NCBI RefSeq assembly: GCF_024704725.1
Contig: NZ_JALIQS010000004.1
Coordinates: forward strand, 248,001 to 312,000
Source of the DNA: Shinella sp. CPCC 101442
GTDB taxonomy: Bacteria > Pseudomonadota > Alphaproteobacteria > Rhizobiales > Rhizobiaceae
Reading direction: 5' to 3'
Length of the DNA stretch: 64,000 bases
The translations under genes were made by a program, and so were the position numbers. The notes below the pieces were generated by a model that saw only the letters and a program-made list of their open reading frames with translations, ran no database searches and had not been told where the DNA came from. Shown here piece by piece: positions 35,765-45,261 of this stretch; within the stretch, counting starts at the first letter, position 1; the number at the start of each line of letters is the position of its first letter.

Positions 35765-36571
35765 GTGGTGGCTATATGGTTTGTCAGGCTGGCAATTCTT
35801 CTGCCTTTTTGCATGGGTCTTTCCGCCCGGGCCGATGATTTCGATCCGGCCCGCATCGCCTCAGACAGCGAATGGCGCATCATCGTCAGTCCCTATATTT
35901 GGGCGGCGTCGCTGAAGGGGGATGCCAAGCTTGCCGGCCGAACCACGGGCGTCGATGTGCCCTTCAGCGATGTCCTCGGCCATCTCGATTTCGCCGCGAT
36001 GGGCAATATCGAGGCGACCAACGGCCAGTGGGGCGTCTATTTTGACGGCCAGCATGTCGTCACCAGCCAGGATGAGGAGGTATTCCACCACCAGCTTGGC
36101 CTCGATATCCAGACGACAGTTCTTTCGGCCGGAGCCTTCTACAAGGTCTACGAGGAGCAGCTTGGCGGCGTTACCGTGTTCGGCCAGCCGCGCCGCTTCT
36201 CCGTCGAGCCGACCGTCGGCGTGCGGTGGACCCGCCTCAGGGCGACGGTCGATGCCGGTTTCCTTGAAACGACGAAGCGGGCCGATTGGACTGATCCGTT
36301 CGTCGGCTTCCGCGTAAATGCCGATCTCAACGACCGCTGGACCCTCAACGCCGAGGCCGATGTCGGCGGTTTCGGCATTGGCTCGAAGCATAGCGTGAAC
36401 GCCCAGGCCTATCTCGGCTATCGTACCCACATGGGAAGCCTGCCGACCATTCTTCGCGTCGGCTACCGCATGCTCTCGCAGGACTACGAAGGTGACGATT
36501 TCACCGGCAACACCTTCAAATGGAACGTGACCCAGCACGGGCCGGTTGTCGGCCTGTCCATCCGCTTCTGA
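35765..36571 (+). CDS. Outer-membrane beta-barrel protein, unknown function
   Basis: This 268-residue protein has a signal (IWFVRLAILLPFCMGLSARA, about residues 4-24) and about ten amphipathic strands ending in the typical terminal Phe (VVGLSIRF). I chose GTG at 35765 because GGAGGG lies 6 bp upstream; an ATG 42 bp earlier has no ribosome site and puts extra residues ahead of the signal. The SDVLGHLDFAAMGNIEA stretch recurs in alphaproteobacterial outer-membrane proteins of undefined role. It is 15 bp before the exported amidohydrolase gene, so the two are probably one transcript. Confidence 0.8.
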   Translation: MVAIWFVRLAILLPFCMGLSARADDFDPARIASDSEWRIIVSPYIWAASLKGDAKLAGRTTGVDVPFSDVLGHLDFAAMGNIEATNGQWGVYFDGQHVVTSQDEEVFHHQLGLDIQTTVLSAGAFYKVYEEQLGGVTVFGQPRRFSVEPTVGVRWTRLRATVDAGFLETTKRADWTDPFVGFRVNADLNDRWTLNAEADVGGFGIGSKHSVNAQAYLGYRTHMGSLPTILRVGYRMLSQDYEGDDFTGNTFKWNVTQHGPVVGLSIRF

Positions 36572-36586
36572 CGCAGGGAGAAAACC

Positions 36587-37660
36587 ATGCGACGTACGAT
36601 TCTCCTTAGAGCCAAGACGGTCTTCCTGGCGCTGGCCGCGTCTTGCATGGCGCTTGCGCCGGTTGCAGAGGCCTGCACACGCTTCGTCTATCATGGTTCC
36701 AATGATAACGTCATCACCGCCCGCTCGATGGACTGGAAGCTCGACGTCGCCACCAACCTCTGGGCCTTTCCGCGCGGCATGGAACGTAACGGCGAGGTGG
36801 GACCGAACTCGCTGAAATGGACCTCGAAATACGGCAGCGTCATTGCAACCGGCTATGACGTATCTACGACGGACGGCATGAACGAGCGTGGCCTCGTGGC
36901 CAATGTGCTGTGGCTGGTGGAATCGGACTATCCGAAAATCGATGGAAACAAGCCAGGCCTCACGATTGCGGCCTGGGCGCAATATGTGCTCGACAATTTC
37001 GCGACGGTCGACGAAGCCGTATCCGAGCTCGAGAAAGAGCCTTTCACAATCGTGTCGGACAGCGTGCCCGGCGAGGAGCGACTGACGACGCTGCATCTGT
37101 CCATTTCGGATTCGACCGGCGACAGTGCGATCATTGAATATATCGACGGCAAGCAGGTCATCCACCACGATCGCGCTTACCAGGTGATGACCAATTCGCC
37201 GGTCTTCAACCAGCAGCTGGCGCTTAACAGCTATTGGAAGCAGATTGGCGGGACGGTCATGTTGCCGGGTACCAATCGCGCTTCCGACCGTTTTGCGCGT
37301 GCATCTTTCTATGTGAATGCCATCCCAAAGGCCGAGGACCCGAACCGCGCGCTAGCCAGCGTCTTCAGCGTCATCCGCAACGTATCCGTGCCCTTCGGCA
37401 TCACGACACCGGACGAGCCGAACATTTCCTCGACGCGCTGGCGCACCGTCGCCGATCACAAGCGTGGCCTCTACTTCTTCGAATCCGCCCTGACGCCGAA
37501 CACCTTCTGGGTCGATCTGAAGAAGATCGATTTCACGCCGGAGACCGGCAAGGTGCTGAAGCTCGATCTCGGCAAGGATCAGGATCACACCTATTCCGGC
37601 GATGCCACGACGGATTTCGTGCCCACCGAGCCCTTCCACTTCCTCGGCCTGCAGCTCTGA
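36587..37660 (+). CDS. Exported linear-amide C-N hydrolase (choloylglycine hydrolase/penicillin acylase family)
   Basis: A 357-residue Ntn hydrolase precursor. The signal peptide ends VAEA and the next residue is C30, followed by TRFVYHG. Removal of the signal would thus free the catalytic N-terminal Cys. SMDW (D49), MNERGLVANVLWL and VMTNSPVFNQQL supply the other active-site residues of the family. Substrates in Gram-negative relatives include penicillin V and N-acyl homoserine lactones; bile salts are unlikely here. It follows the outer-membrane gene by 15 bp. A hairpin stands after its stop. Confidence 0.9.
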   Translation: MRRTILLRAKTVFLALAASCMALAPVAEACTRFVYHGSNDNVITARSMDWKLDVATNLWAFPRGMERNGEVGPNSLKWTSKYGSVIATGYDVSTTDGMNERGLVANVLWLVESDYPKIDGNKPGLTIAAWAQYVLDNFATVDEAVSELEKEPFTIVSDSVPGEERLTTLHLSISDSTGDSAIIEYIDGKQVIHHDRAYQVMTNSPVFNQQLALNSYWKQIGGTVMLPGTNRASDRFARASFYVNAIPKAEDPNRALASVFSVIRNVSVPFGITTPDEPNISSTRWRTVADHKRGLYFFESALTPNTFWVDLKKIDFTPETGKVLKLDLGKDQDHTYSGDATTDFVPTEPFHFLGLQL

Positions 37661-37674
37661 TCCTTTTGCAGGAC

Positions 37675-37712
37675 CGCCGGAGATGCGCCGATTTCGCCGC
37701 TCCGGCGTTGTC
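37675..37712 (+). terminator. Candidate terminator after the amide hydrolase gene
   Basis: Stem CGCCGGAG (37675-37682) / CTCCGGCG (37700-37707) with a 17-base loop that can pair further, followed by TTGTCTTC. It is 14 bp past the stop. The T-run is weak. Confidence 0.5.
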
Positions 37713-37762
37713 TTCGCGCCTGCGACATCCTAAATGTGTCGGGCATTGCTGAGGGGACTTTC

Positions 37763-38707
37763 ATGGCTAAGATCAAGAACGTCGCGGTCCAGATGGACCA
37801 CGTGTCAACCATCAATATCGCGGGCGATTCCACCTTCGCCATGAGCCTCGAGGCGCAAAGCCGCGGCTACAAGCTCTTCCATTATACGCCCGATCGCCTG
37901 AGCCTGCGCGACGGCACGGTTTACGCGATCGTCGAGCCGATGGAGCTGCGCGACATCAAGGGCGATCACTATACGCTGGGCACGCCCGAACGGGTCGATC
38001 TGTCCACGATGGATGTGGTGCTGCTGCGCCAGGATCCGCCCTTCGACATGTCCTACATCACCTCGACGCACCTTCTGGAGCGCATCCATCCGAAGACCCT
38101 CGTCGTCAACGACCCGGCCTGGGTGCGCAATTCGCCGGAGAAGATCTTCGTCACCGAATTCGCCGACCTGATGCCGAAGACGCTGATCACCCGCGATCCC
38201 GCCGAAATCCGCCGCTTCCGCGACGAGATGGGCGACATGATCCTGAAGCCGCTCTATGGCAATGGCGGCGCCGGTGTCTTCCATTCCACCAAGGACGACC
38301 GCAACCTCTCCTCGCTGCTCGAAATGTTCGGCCAGATGTTCCGTGAGCCCTTCATCGCGCAGCAGTATCTGCCGGATGTGCGCAAGGGCGACAAGCGCAT
38401 CCTGCTCGTCGATGGCGACCCGGTCGGCGCGATCAACCGGGTGCCGGCGGAACACGACGCCCGCTCGAATATGCATGCCGGCGGCCGCCCCGAGCCGACC
38501 GAACTGACAGCGCGCGAAAAGGAAATCTGCGCCCGCATCGGGCCCTCCCTGCGCGAGCGCGGCTTTCTGCTCGTCGGCATCGACGTCATCGGCGACTACA
38601 TGACCGAGATCAACGTGACCTCGCCGACCGGCCTGCGCGAAGTGAAGAAGTTCGGTGGCGCCGATATCGCCGCCCTCCTCTGGGACGCGATCGAACGCAA
38701 GCGCTGA
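37763..38707 (+). CDS. gshB: Glutathione synthase
   Basis: A 314-residue ATP-grasp enzyme that joins glycine to gamma-glutamylcysteine. [12 protein letters not shown] at the start, [29 protein letters not shown] (the ATP-lid glycine loop) and [13 protein letters not shown] are GshB hallmarks. The ATG at 37763 has GAGGGGA upstream. In many alphaproteobacteria gshB follows rsmI-yraN directly; here 8 kb of other genes lie between. Confidence 0.97.
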   Translation: MAKIKNVAVQMDHVSTINIAGDSTFAMSLEAQSRGYKLFHYTPDRLSLRDGTVYAIVEPMELRDIKGDHYTLGTPERVDLSTMDVVLLRQDPPFDMSYITSTHLLERIHPKTLVVNDPAWVRNSPEKIFVTEFADLMPKTLITRDPAEIRRFRDEMGDMILKPLYGNGGAGVFHSTKDDRNLSSLLEMFGQMFREPFIAQQYLPDVRKGDKRILLVDGDPVGAINRVPAEHDARSNMHAGGRPEPTELTAREKEICARIGPSLRERGFLLVGIDVIGDYMTEINVTSPTGLREVKKFGGADIAALLWDAIERKR

Positions 38708-38970
38708 GCCGCGTTCCACGCGCCAAAACGTTTTTCCGGGGCGCTCCGTTCGCGAACGTCCCGGCTTCGTTCCGCAAATACAACCGGCCACAACCGTCGC
38801 GCGGAAAATTGCTCGGCAAGTTCTATAATTGTTCTTGTTTCATTCCAGCTTTCATGCCAGATTTCCAACTGCAACCCAGAGGCGGGTGGGCGGGCTGTTT
38901 TCGGCATAAAAGTGTTGCGGCGGTCCCGCGCCATGATGGCGCGCCGCGCTGCAGGACGGGCGGGGCGATC

Positions 38971-40500
38971 ATGGTGGCACGGGTCGGTACGATTGCGTTT
39001 CAGGGCATCGAGGGCGTGCCTGTCGATGTGCAGGTCATGGTGGCGCCCGGAAAGATGGGCATGCAGATCGTCGGCCTGCCGGACAAGGCGGTCGCCGAAA
39101 GCCGCGAGCGGGTGCAGGCCGCTCTCCACGCCTCCGGCCTCTCGCTGCCGCCCAAGCGCGTGACGGTCAATCTCGCGCCGGCGGACCTGCCCAAGGAGGG
39201 CAGTCACTACGATCTGGCCATCGCGCTCGGCCTCATGGTCGCGCTCGGCGCCGTGCCGGCGGACGCGCTGGAGGATTTTCTCGTCATCGGCGAGCTCAAT
39301 CTCGACGGTACGATCGCAGCCGTCGCAGGCGCTCTTCCAGCCGCCATGGGTGCCAATGCGCTCGGCAGGGGGCTCATCTGTCCGGCGGAGAATGGCGCGG
39401 AGGCGGCCTGGGCGGGCGGCGGGCTCGATATCCTCGCGCCGCGCAGCCTGATTGCGCTCGCCAATCATTTCAAGGGAACGCAGGTTCTTGGTCGTCCGAC
39501 GCCGGCGATCCGCGCCGCGCCGGGAGACCTGCCCGATCTCTCGGACATTCGCGGGCAGGAAAGCGCCAAGCGCGCGCTGGAGGTGGCGGCCGCCGGCAGC
39601 CACAATCTCCTGATGGTCGGTCCGCCCGGTTCGGGAAAGTCGATGCTCGCGGCGCGGCTCGCCGCCATCCTGCCGCCGCTCGCTCCGGCCGAGCTGCTCG
39701 AAGTGTCGATGATCCATTCCATCGCCGGCCAGCTCTCGGGCGGGCGGCTGTCGGATCGCCGTCCCTTCCGCACGCCGCACCATTCCGCCACCATGGCGGC
39801 GCTGGTCGGCGGCGGCCCGCGGGCGCGGCCGGGCGAAGTCTCGCTCGCCCATAACGGCGTGCTCTTCCTCGACGAGCTGCCGGAGTTCACGCCGCAGGCG
39901 CTCGATGCGCTACGCCAGCCGCTCGAAACCGGCGAATGCATCATCGCGCGCGCCAACCACCGTGTCAGCTATCCCGCCGCCGTCCAGCTCGTCGCGGCGA
40001 TGAACCCCTGCCGGTGCGGCATGGCGGGTGAGCCCGGCCGCTCTTGCGCCCGCGGCCCACGCTGCATGAGCGACTACCAGGCTCGCGTTTCCGGTCCGCT
40101 GATGGATCGCATCGATATCCGCATCGACGTGCCCGCCGTCTCGGCATCGGACCTTATCCGGCCGATGACCGGGGAATCGAGTGCGGTGGTGGCAAAGCGT
40201 GTCGCCCAGGCCCGCGCCCTGCAGGCCGATCGCTTCGCCCGCCTCGGCATGGCTTCGGTGACGAGCAATGCGCGCGCCTCGACCGCCCTCGTGGAGAGGG
40301 TCGCGGAACCCGATCCCGGCGGTCTCCAGCTGTTGCGCGACGCGGCGGAGAAGATGCGGTTTTCCGCCCGCGGCTATCACCGCGTCCTCAAGGTCGCCCG
40401 CACCCTTGCCGATCTCGACCAAGCCGCGATCGTCGGTCGTATCCATCTGGCAGAGGCGATTTCCTATCGCATCGCAGGCGAACGGCTCGTTTCGGCCTGA
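38971..40500 (+). CDS. comM: YifB/ComM-family magnesium-chelatase-like AAA+ ATPase
   Basis: A 509-residue hexameric helicase-like protein of the ComM family, which promotes branch migration during uptake of DNA in naturally competent bacteria. It has an N-terminal Lon-like fold (about 1-170), a Walker A GPPGSGKS (217-224), a Walker B GVLFLDELPEF, a CRCG...C zinc region, and a C-terminal MCM-like lid (MRFSARGYHRVLKVARTLADL). I chose ATG 38971, where homology begins. A TATAAT hexamer at 38824-38829 lies in the 263-bp gap upstream, which has no other gene. Confidence 0.94.
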   Translation: MVARVGTIAFQGIEGVPVDVQVMVAPGKMGMQIVGLPDKAVAESRERVQAALHASGLSLPPKRVTVNLAPADLPKEGSHYDLAIALGLMVALGAVPADALEDFLVIGELNLDGTIAAVAGALPAAMGANALGRGLICPAENGAEAAWAGGGLDILAPRSLIALANHFKGTQVLGRPTPAIRAAPGDLPDLSDIRGQESAKRALEVAAAGSHNLLMVGPPGSGKSMLAARLAAILPPLAPAELLEVSMIHSIAGQLSGGRLSDRRPFRTPHHSATMAALVGGGPRARPGEVSLAHNGVLFLDELPEFTPQALDALRQPLETGECIIARANHRVSYPAAVQLVAAMNPCRCGMAGEPGRSCARGPRCMSDYQARVSGPLMDRIDIRIDVPAVSASDLIRPMTGESSAVVAKRVAQARALQADRFARLGMASVTSNARASTALVERVAEPDPGGLQLLRDAAEKMRFSARGYHRVLKVARTLADLDQAAIVGRIHLAEAISYRIAGERLVSA

Positions 40501-40662
40501 CGATCTGTGGGATCGGCGCAAGGCAAACACCAAACGGTGTGATGTGTCGTTTGCGAGGTGCTGGCGGTGTCCTTGCATGTGTCCGGCACGGCGGCGCGCT
40601 GTTCTGGTCGGTTGTGGCGGATTGCATATTGGCCGGCAAAGGCGGAGCCGGCGGCATCACCG

Positions 40663-41061
40663 TCATGCCGGCCCTTTGAAAACCGATTCGATATGGTGCC
40701 CGTCCGGATCGACGATGAAGGCGGCATAATAGGTGGGGCCGTAGTGCGGGCGCAGGCCGGGCGGGCCGTTGTCGCAGCCTCCGGCGGCGATTGCTGCGGC
40801 ATGGAAGGCATCGACGGCGGCGCGGCTTGGTGCGGTAAAGGCGGCGTGAAAACCGGGGCCGGGTGCGCGGGCTGCATCGTCATGGGCCTTGAGGGTCAGC
40901 TTGTCACCACCGTCAGGTGGCCCGTAGCCGGCGGCCTGGCCGGTTTCGCCACGCCGGAGGTCGGACCACACGCGGACATAGCCGAGCGGCGCCAGCGCCG
41001 CGTCGTAGAAGGCGACTGCGCGGTCGATATCGCGAACGCCGAGGGAGAGGTGATGAAGCAT
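40663..41061 (-). CDS. VOC-superfamily (glyoxalase/dioxygenase fold) protein
   Basis: This 132-residue single-domain protein starts MLHHLSLGVRDIDRAVAFYDAAL, with the first metal-type His, and ends YAAFIVDPDGHHIESVF, with His and Glu ligands. Substrate is unknown; the family includes glyoxalase I, fosfomycin resistance proteins and ring-cleavage dioxygenases. It is alone on its strand. Confidence 0.88.
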   Translation of the reverse strand: MLHHLSLGVRDIDRAVAFYDAALAPLGYVRVWSDLRRGETGQAAGYGPPDGGDKLTLKAHDDAARAPGPGFHAAFTAPSRAAVDAFHAAAIAAGGCDNGPPGLRPHYGPTYYAAFIVDPDGHHIESVFKGPA

Positions 41062-41127
41062 GGTCGACGGCCGGTTTGGTCTGGCGGGGACCGCCGCATG
41101 GCGAGCCAGGCGGCAGTTCTGTCCGAA

Positions 41128-41230
41128 CTAGCGCATTTCCAGCAAAAGCGCGAAGCGGTTCTGTTGGAAATGCGCCAGGACAAGACGTCAGGGTCTTTTC
41201 GCTGCTCGGAGAAAAGCGGAAATGCTCTAG
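41128..41230. repeat. CTAG-ended dispersed element, copy A
   Basis: A 103-bp sequence with imperfect terminal inverted repeats CTAGCGCATTTCC (41128-41140) and GGAAATGCTCTAG (41218-41230), differing at one position. The core CATTTCCAGCAAAAGCG then GAAGCGG recurs at 47860 and 48646. The right-hand CTAG supplies the TAG stop of cysK (41229-41227, minus strand). It looks like a small non-coding dispersed element of the sort common between rhizobial genes. Confidence 0.7.
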
Positions 41231-42195
41231 CTGGCGAGCCCTTCGAAGAGCGCGGTCGAGAGATAGCGTTCGGCGAAGGAGGGGATGATGACCACGATGG
41301 TTTTTCCGGCATTTTCCGGGCGGCTGCCGACCTTGGCGGCGGCGGCGAGTGCGGCGCCTGAGGAAATGCCGACGGGCACGCCTTCGAGTCTTGCGACAAG
41401 ACGGGCATTGGCGAAGGCTTCGTCATTGCTGACGGTCACGACCTCGTCATAGACGTCCTTGTCGAGGATGGCGGGCGCAAAACCCGCGCCGATCCCCTGG
41501 ATCTTGTGCGGGCCGGGGTTGCCGCCCGAGAGCACCGGGCTGTCGGCGGGCTCGACCGCCACGACCTTGAAACCGGGTTTTCTGGCCTTCAGAACCTGAC
41601 CGACGCCGGTGATGGTGCCGCCCGTGCCGATGCCGGAGACGAGAATATCGACAGCGCCGTCGGTATCGTTCCAGATTTCCTCCGCCGTCGTCTTGCGGTG
41701 GATTTCCGGGTTGGCGGGGTTTTCGAATTGTTGGGGAATGACAGCGCCGGGGATGGTGCTTGCCAGCTCCTCGGCCATGGCGATCGCGCCCTTCATGCCC
41801 TTCGGTCCCTCGGTCAACACCAGTTCGGCGCCGAGCAGGGCCAGCATCTTGCGCCGCTCGATCGACATGGTCTCGGGCATGGTGAGGATGAGGCGGTATC
41901 CTTTCGCGGCGGCGGCGAAGGCGAGCGCAATACCCGTATTGCCGGAGGTCGGCTCGACCAGCGTCGATTTGCCGGGCGTGATCTTGCCCTGCGCTTCCAG
42001 CGATTCGATCATCGCGACGCCGATGCGGTCCTTCACCGAGGCGATCGGGTTGAAGAATTCGAGTTTGGCGAGAAGGGTGGCGACGACGCCCTTTTCCTTG
42101 GCAAACTTGTCGAGCCGCACGATCGGCGTGTCGCCGATGGTCTCGGTGATGGAGGCGTAAATCCGGCCCCGGCCGGGTTTGCGTGTGTCGCTCAT
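41227..42195 (-). CDS. cysK: Cysteine synthase A (O-acetylserine sulfhydrylase)
   Basis: A 322-residue fold-type II PLP enzyme that makes cysteine from O-acetylserine and sulfide. The PLP Lys is K55 ([11 protein letters not shown]), the phosphate loop TSGNTG is at 83-88, and [10 protein letters not shown] lies near 185. The C-terminal [12 protein letters not shown] is family-typical, and its TAG stop lies in repeat copy A. The ATG at 42195 has GGGAGAA upstream. Confidence 0.96.
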   Translation of the reverse strand: MSDTRKPGRGRIYASITETIGDTPIVRLDKFAKEKGVVATLLAKLEFFNPIASVKDRIGVAMIESLEAQGKITPGKSTLVEPTSGNTGIALAFAAAAKGYRLILTMPETMSIERRKMLALLGAELVLTEGPKGMKGAIAMAEELASTIPGAVIPQQFENPANPEIHRKTTAEEIWNDTDGAVDILVSGIGTGGTITGVGQVLKARKPGFKVVAVEPADSPVLSGGNPGPHKIQGIGAGFAPAILDKDVYDEVVTVSNDEAFANARLVARLEGVPVGISSGAALAAAAKVGSRPENAGKTIVVIIPSFAERYLSTALFEGLAS

Positions 42196-42324
42196 CGGGT
42201 TCTCCCTCGTTTCTCGTTGGAGGAAGATAGGAGGGAATGGCGCGCGAGACGAGTCCGGAATTCGCGACAAAAACGCTTCATGCGAAATAATCGATTCACG
42301 TACCGACAAAAGCCGGAAAAACCG

Positions 42325-42942
42325 TCACGCCGCGCGGGTGGCGATATAGGCCGCAGTGCCTGCGAGAATGCCGGCGGCGACGCGGTTCAGCCGCTGCAGC
42401 GCCTTCGGCTGCTTGAGCAGGACCCGGGCGCGTGAGGCGAGCGCGATATAGGGCACGACCACGATGAGCAGCACGACGAAGGTCGCGGCAAGCAGCACAC
42501 CATAGTCCGTGAGGCCGATTGCGCCGAGATCGACCAGCGTCGGAACGAGCGCGACATAGAACAGCATCGTTTTCGGATTGCCGAGCGTCACGAAAAGGCC
42601 GGACAGGAAAGACATGCTCACGCTGGTCGAGCGCTGCTCCTCGATATTTTGCGGCAACAGGCTGCCCGTCCAGAGCTTCCAGGCAATGTAGGCGAGATAG
42701 AGCGCGCCGGCGATCTTGATCACCATGAAGGCGGTCGTAAAGGTCTGGGCGATGAAGGCAAGGCCAAGAATGACCGCCGTCAGATAGACCATGTCGCCGA
42801 GGATGAGGCCGAGCCCCATGAAGAAGGTCGGCCGGAAACCGGAGCCGAGCGCGCGGGCGACAATCGCGGTAATACCGGGGCCGGGAATGATGGCGGCGAT
42901 GAACAGCGCACCGCTATAGGCGAGCAGGACGGCGAGGGTCAT
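42325..42942 (-). CDS. LysE/RhtB-family amino-acid exporter (1)
   Basis: A 205-residue membrane exporter with six hydrophobic segments. The N-terminal IPGPGITAIVARALGSGFR and the central LGNPKTMLFYVALVPTLV loop are LysE/RhtB signatures. AAGGAG precedes the ATG. Substrate is probably an amino acid such as threonine, homoserine or a cysteine derivative; next to cysK, cysteine-pathway export is a guess only. Confidence 0.9.
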   Translation of the reverse strand: MTLAVLLAYSGALFIAAIIPGPGITAIVARALGSGFRPTFFMGLGLILGDMVYLTAVILGLAFIAQTFTTAFMVIKIAGALYLAYIAWKLWTGSLLPQNIEEQRSTSVSMSFLSGLFVTLGNPKTMLFYVALVPTLVDLGAIGLTDYGVLLAATFVVLLIVVVPYIALASRARVLLKQPKALQRLNRVAAGILAGTAAYIATRAA

Positions 42943-43167
42943 GGGAAACTCCTTGGGCGCGCTCCTTCTACGCCTGAAGGCGTTTTTCGACAATGGCCGC
43001 ATGGCCGGGTGGGTGCCGCATCTGTCGCCTTTTTAGGAGTACGTGGCCGGGTCCGACAAATCCGGTCCTGCGGCGGGAGGGAAATCTTGTCACGGGGACG
43101 GGCGCGCGGCTTGTGGCGGCGGGGGGCGATGGATAATCCTTTCCTATCCACCAGGGGAGCCGCATCC

Positions 43168-43800
43168 GTGCCCGAACTGACCAGCCTTGTCGCCTTCGCC
43201 CTCATCGCGCTCGGCATGGTGCTGACGCCGGGTCCGAACATGATCTACCTCGTCTCCCGCTCGATCTGCCAGGGACCGGCGGCGGGCCTCGTCTCGCTCG
43301 GCGGCGTGGCACTCGGTTTTGTCTTCTACGTGCTGTCCGCGGCGCTCGGCATCACGGCGCTCCTGATGGCGGTGCCCTATGCCTATGACGTGCTGCGTCT
43401 CGCCGGCGCGTTTTATCTGGCCTGGCTCGCCTGGCAGGCGCTGCGCCCCGGCGGCCGCTCGGCCTTCGAGGTGAAGGCGCTGCCGCGTGACAGCAACAGA
43501 AAACTTTTTCTGATGGGGCTGCTGACCAATCTCCTGAACCCCAAGATTGCCGTGCTCTATCTTTCGCTGCTGCCGCAGTTCATCGATCCGGCAAAGGGCA
43601 GCGTCTTTCTGCAGGCGCTGCTGCTCGGTGGCATTCAGGTCGTCGTCAGCATCAGCGTCAATGCACTGATCGCCGTTTCCGCCGGCTCGATCGCATCCCT
43701 GCTGGCCACCCGCCCGCGCTGGGTTCTGGTGCAGCGCTGGCTGATGGGAACGGTGCTGGCGGGATTGGCCTTGCGCATGGCGACGGAAGCGCGTCGCTGA
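43168..43800 (+). CDS. LysE/RhtB-family amino-acid exporter (2)
   Basis: This 210-residue exporter has the signatures LTPGPNMIYLVSRSICQG and LLNPKIAVLYLSLLPQFI. I chose GTG at 43168 because AGGGGAG lies 8 bp upstream; an in-frame ATG at 43129 would add 13 residues. It is divergent from exporter 1 across 225 bp. Its TGA stop abuts the stop of the convergent GNAT gene with no gap (TGA then TCA at 43798-43803). Confidence 0.88.
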   Translation: MPELTSLVAFALIALGMVLTPGPNMIYLVSRSICQGPAAGLVSLGGVALGFVFYVLSAALGITALLMAVPYAYDVLRLAGAFYLAWLAWQALRPGGRSAFEVKALPRDSNRKLFLMGLLTNLLNPKIAVLYLSLLPQFIDPAKGSVFLQALLLGGIQVVVSISVNALIAVSAGSIASLLATRPRWVLVQRWLMGTVLAGLALRMATEARR

Positions 43801-44688
43801 TCAGAATTCTGCCATGGGCGGTAGGGCGAAAGGTCGTTCCGGTCGCAGGTTTTCCGCCCCGCGCAGCATGAGCACCATATCGCCGGCATCGGCGAGGGCC
43901 TCGCCCTCCCAGTCCAGATGATCGGGCGCGAAATGCACGAGTGCATTGGATGGTGAGATGCGCAGGCTCGCAAGGATGTCGGCAAGCGTGGGGACAGATG
44001 CCCCGGCCACGTCGAAAAGCGCGAACACGCCATCCGGCCCGCTCTGCCAGGCGATCACCGTATTCTCGTTCTCCAGCAGGCTTAGCCGAAGGTCCGGCAT
44101 CAGGGCCGCGTTGAACAGGAACATTTCGGCCTGTCGCAGCGGCGCAAAGCGGTCGGAGACGGGGCGGCGAGCGTTCAGTAGCCGGCGAAGCAACGTCACG
44201 TCGGCGTCTCGGGCGATATCGAGGTGCCGCATTGCGCCCACGCGCCCGCCCGTCGGCGCAGGGCCGGCAAAGCGATGTTGCGGCAGCGTTCGAAAACCGT
44301 AGTTCTCATAGAGCGTGGGCTTGTCGGTCAAAAGCGCGACGGCTTCGAAGCCTTCGCTGTCGCAATGATCGAGTGCCGCCTCCATAACGGAGCGAAAGAG
44401 CCCCTGGCCGCGATAGTCCGGCCGCACCGCGCCGGATTGCAGCCCGGCGGCGCGCACGAAGGTGCCGTCTATGACGAGCGGCATGGAGAAGGCGCTGATA
44501 TTGGCGATGCATCTGCCCGAAGCGTCGAACCATGCGAAGGGCGCGCTGGTCGGATCGGGGCCGCCGAGCCGGTCCAGCATCGTCACGTCGATGCCGAAGA
44601 TATCCTCGAGCATGGCTGCGAGCGCTCGCCAGGCGGCCGCATCGCCAAAATAGTCCGTGCGAAAGACAAGACCCTTGCGGTCCGGCAT
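43801..44688 (-). CDS. GNAT-family N-acetyltransferase
   Basis: A 295-residue protein with one canonical GNAT core in the N-terminal half: acetyl-CoA loop RPDYRGQGLFRSVM (Q/R-x-x-G-x-G/A) near residue 88-101, then LLTDKPTLYENYGFRTL. The C-terminal half (about 160-295) looks like a second, degenerate domain, as in Eis-like two-domain acetyltransferases. Substrate unknown. It follows dut by 4 bp on the same strand. Confidence 0.88.
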   Translation of the reverse strand: MPDRKGLVFRTDYFGDAAAWRALAAMLEDIFGIDVTMLDRLGGPDPTSAPFAWFDASGRCIANISAFSMPLVIDGTFVRAAGLQSGAVRPDYRGQGLFRSVMEAALDHCDSEGFEAVALLTDKPTLYENYGFRTLPQHRFAGPAPTGGRVGAMRHLDIARDADVTLLRRLLNARRPVSDRFAPLRQAEMFLFNAALMPDLRLSLLENENTVIAWQSGPDGVFALFDVAGASVPTLADILASLRISPSNALVHFAPDHLDWEGEALADAGDMVLMLRGAENLRPERPFALPPMAEF

Positions 44689-44692
44689 GGTC

Positions 44693-45166
44693 TCAGCGAA
44701 CGCCGGTGGAGCCGAAGCCGCCGGTGCCGCGGGTGGTCTCGCTGGCTTGCGTCGTCTCGCGCACGGCGACCTGCGTGACGGGCGCGATCACCATCTGGGC
44801 GATGCGCATGCCACGTTCGATCACGAAGGGTTCGTCGCCGAGATTGATGAGCAGGACCTTCACCTCGCCGCGATAGTCGCTGTCGATGGTGCCGGGCGCG
44901 TTGAGGCAGGTGATGCCGTTCTTGAAAGCGAGGCCGGAGCGCGGGCGGATCTGCGCCTCGTAGCCGAAGGGGATTTCGAAGACGAAGCCTGTCGGCACCA
45001 GCGCGCGCCTGCCCGGCGAAAGCGTCAGCGGCGCGTCGGTTTCCACGGCGGCGCGCAGGTCCATGCCGGCAGCCCCCGGCGTCTCGTAGGCGGGAAGATC
45101 GATGCCCTCGCCATGCGGCAGGCGGAGGAGGGCGAGGGACGGTTGTGCGGGGGCGTGCGCGTTCAT
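44693..45166 (-). CDS. dut: Deoxyuridine 5'-triphosphate nucleotidohydrolase
   Basis: This 157-residue trimeric dUTPase carries all five motifs: [25 protein letters not shown] (catalytic Asp), [10 protein letters not shown], and the P-loop-like [10 protein letters not shown] at the end. It cleaves dUTP to dUMP and keeps uracil out of DNA. The ATG at 45166 is preferred; one 9 bp earlier is possible. It leads the dut-GNAT pair. Confidence 0.97.
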   Translation of the reverse strand: MNAHAPAQPSLALLRLPHGEGIDLPAYETPGAAGMDLRAAVETDAPLTLSPGRRALVPTGFVFEIPFGYEAQIRPRSGLAFKNGITCLNAPGTIDSDYRGEVKVLLINLGDEPFVIERGMRIAQMVIAPVTQVAVRETTQASETTRGTGGFGSTGVR

Positions 45167-45261
45167 GCGGCCCATAAGCCGGCCAGGGCGCCACCCCGTC
45201 AATTGCATCTTCCGGGCGGAGCCTGTAAAGACGCCGGCAACTCACAGGATATTGCAGAAAA

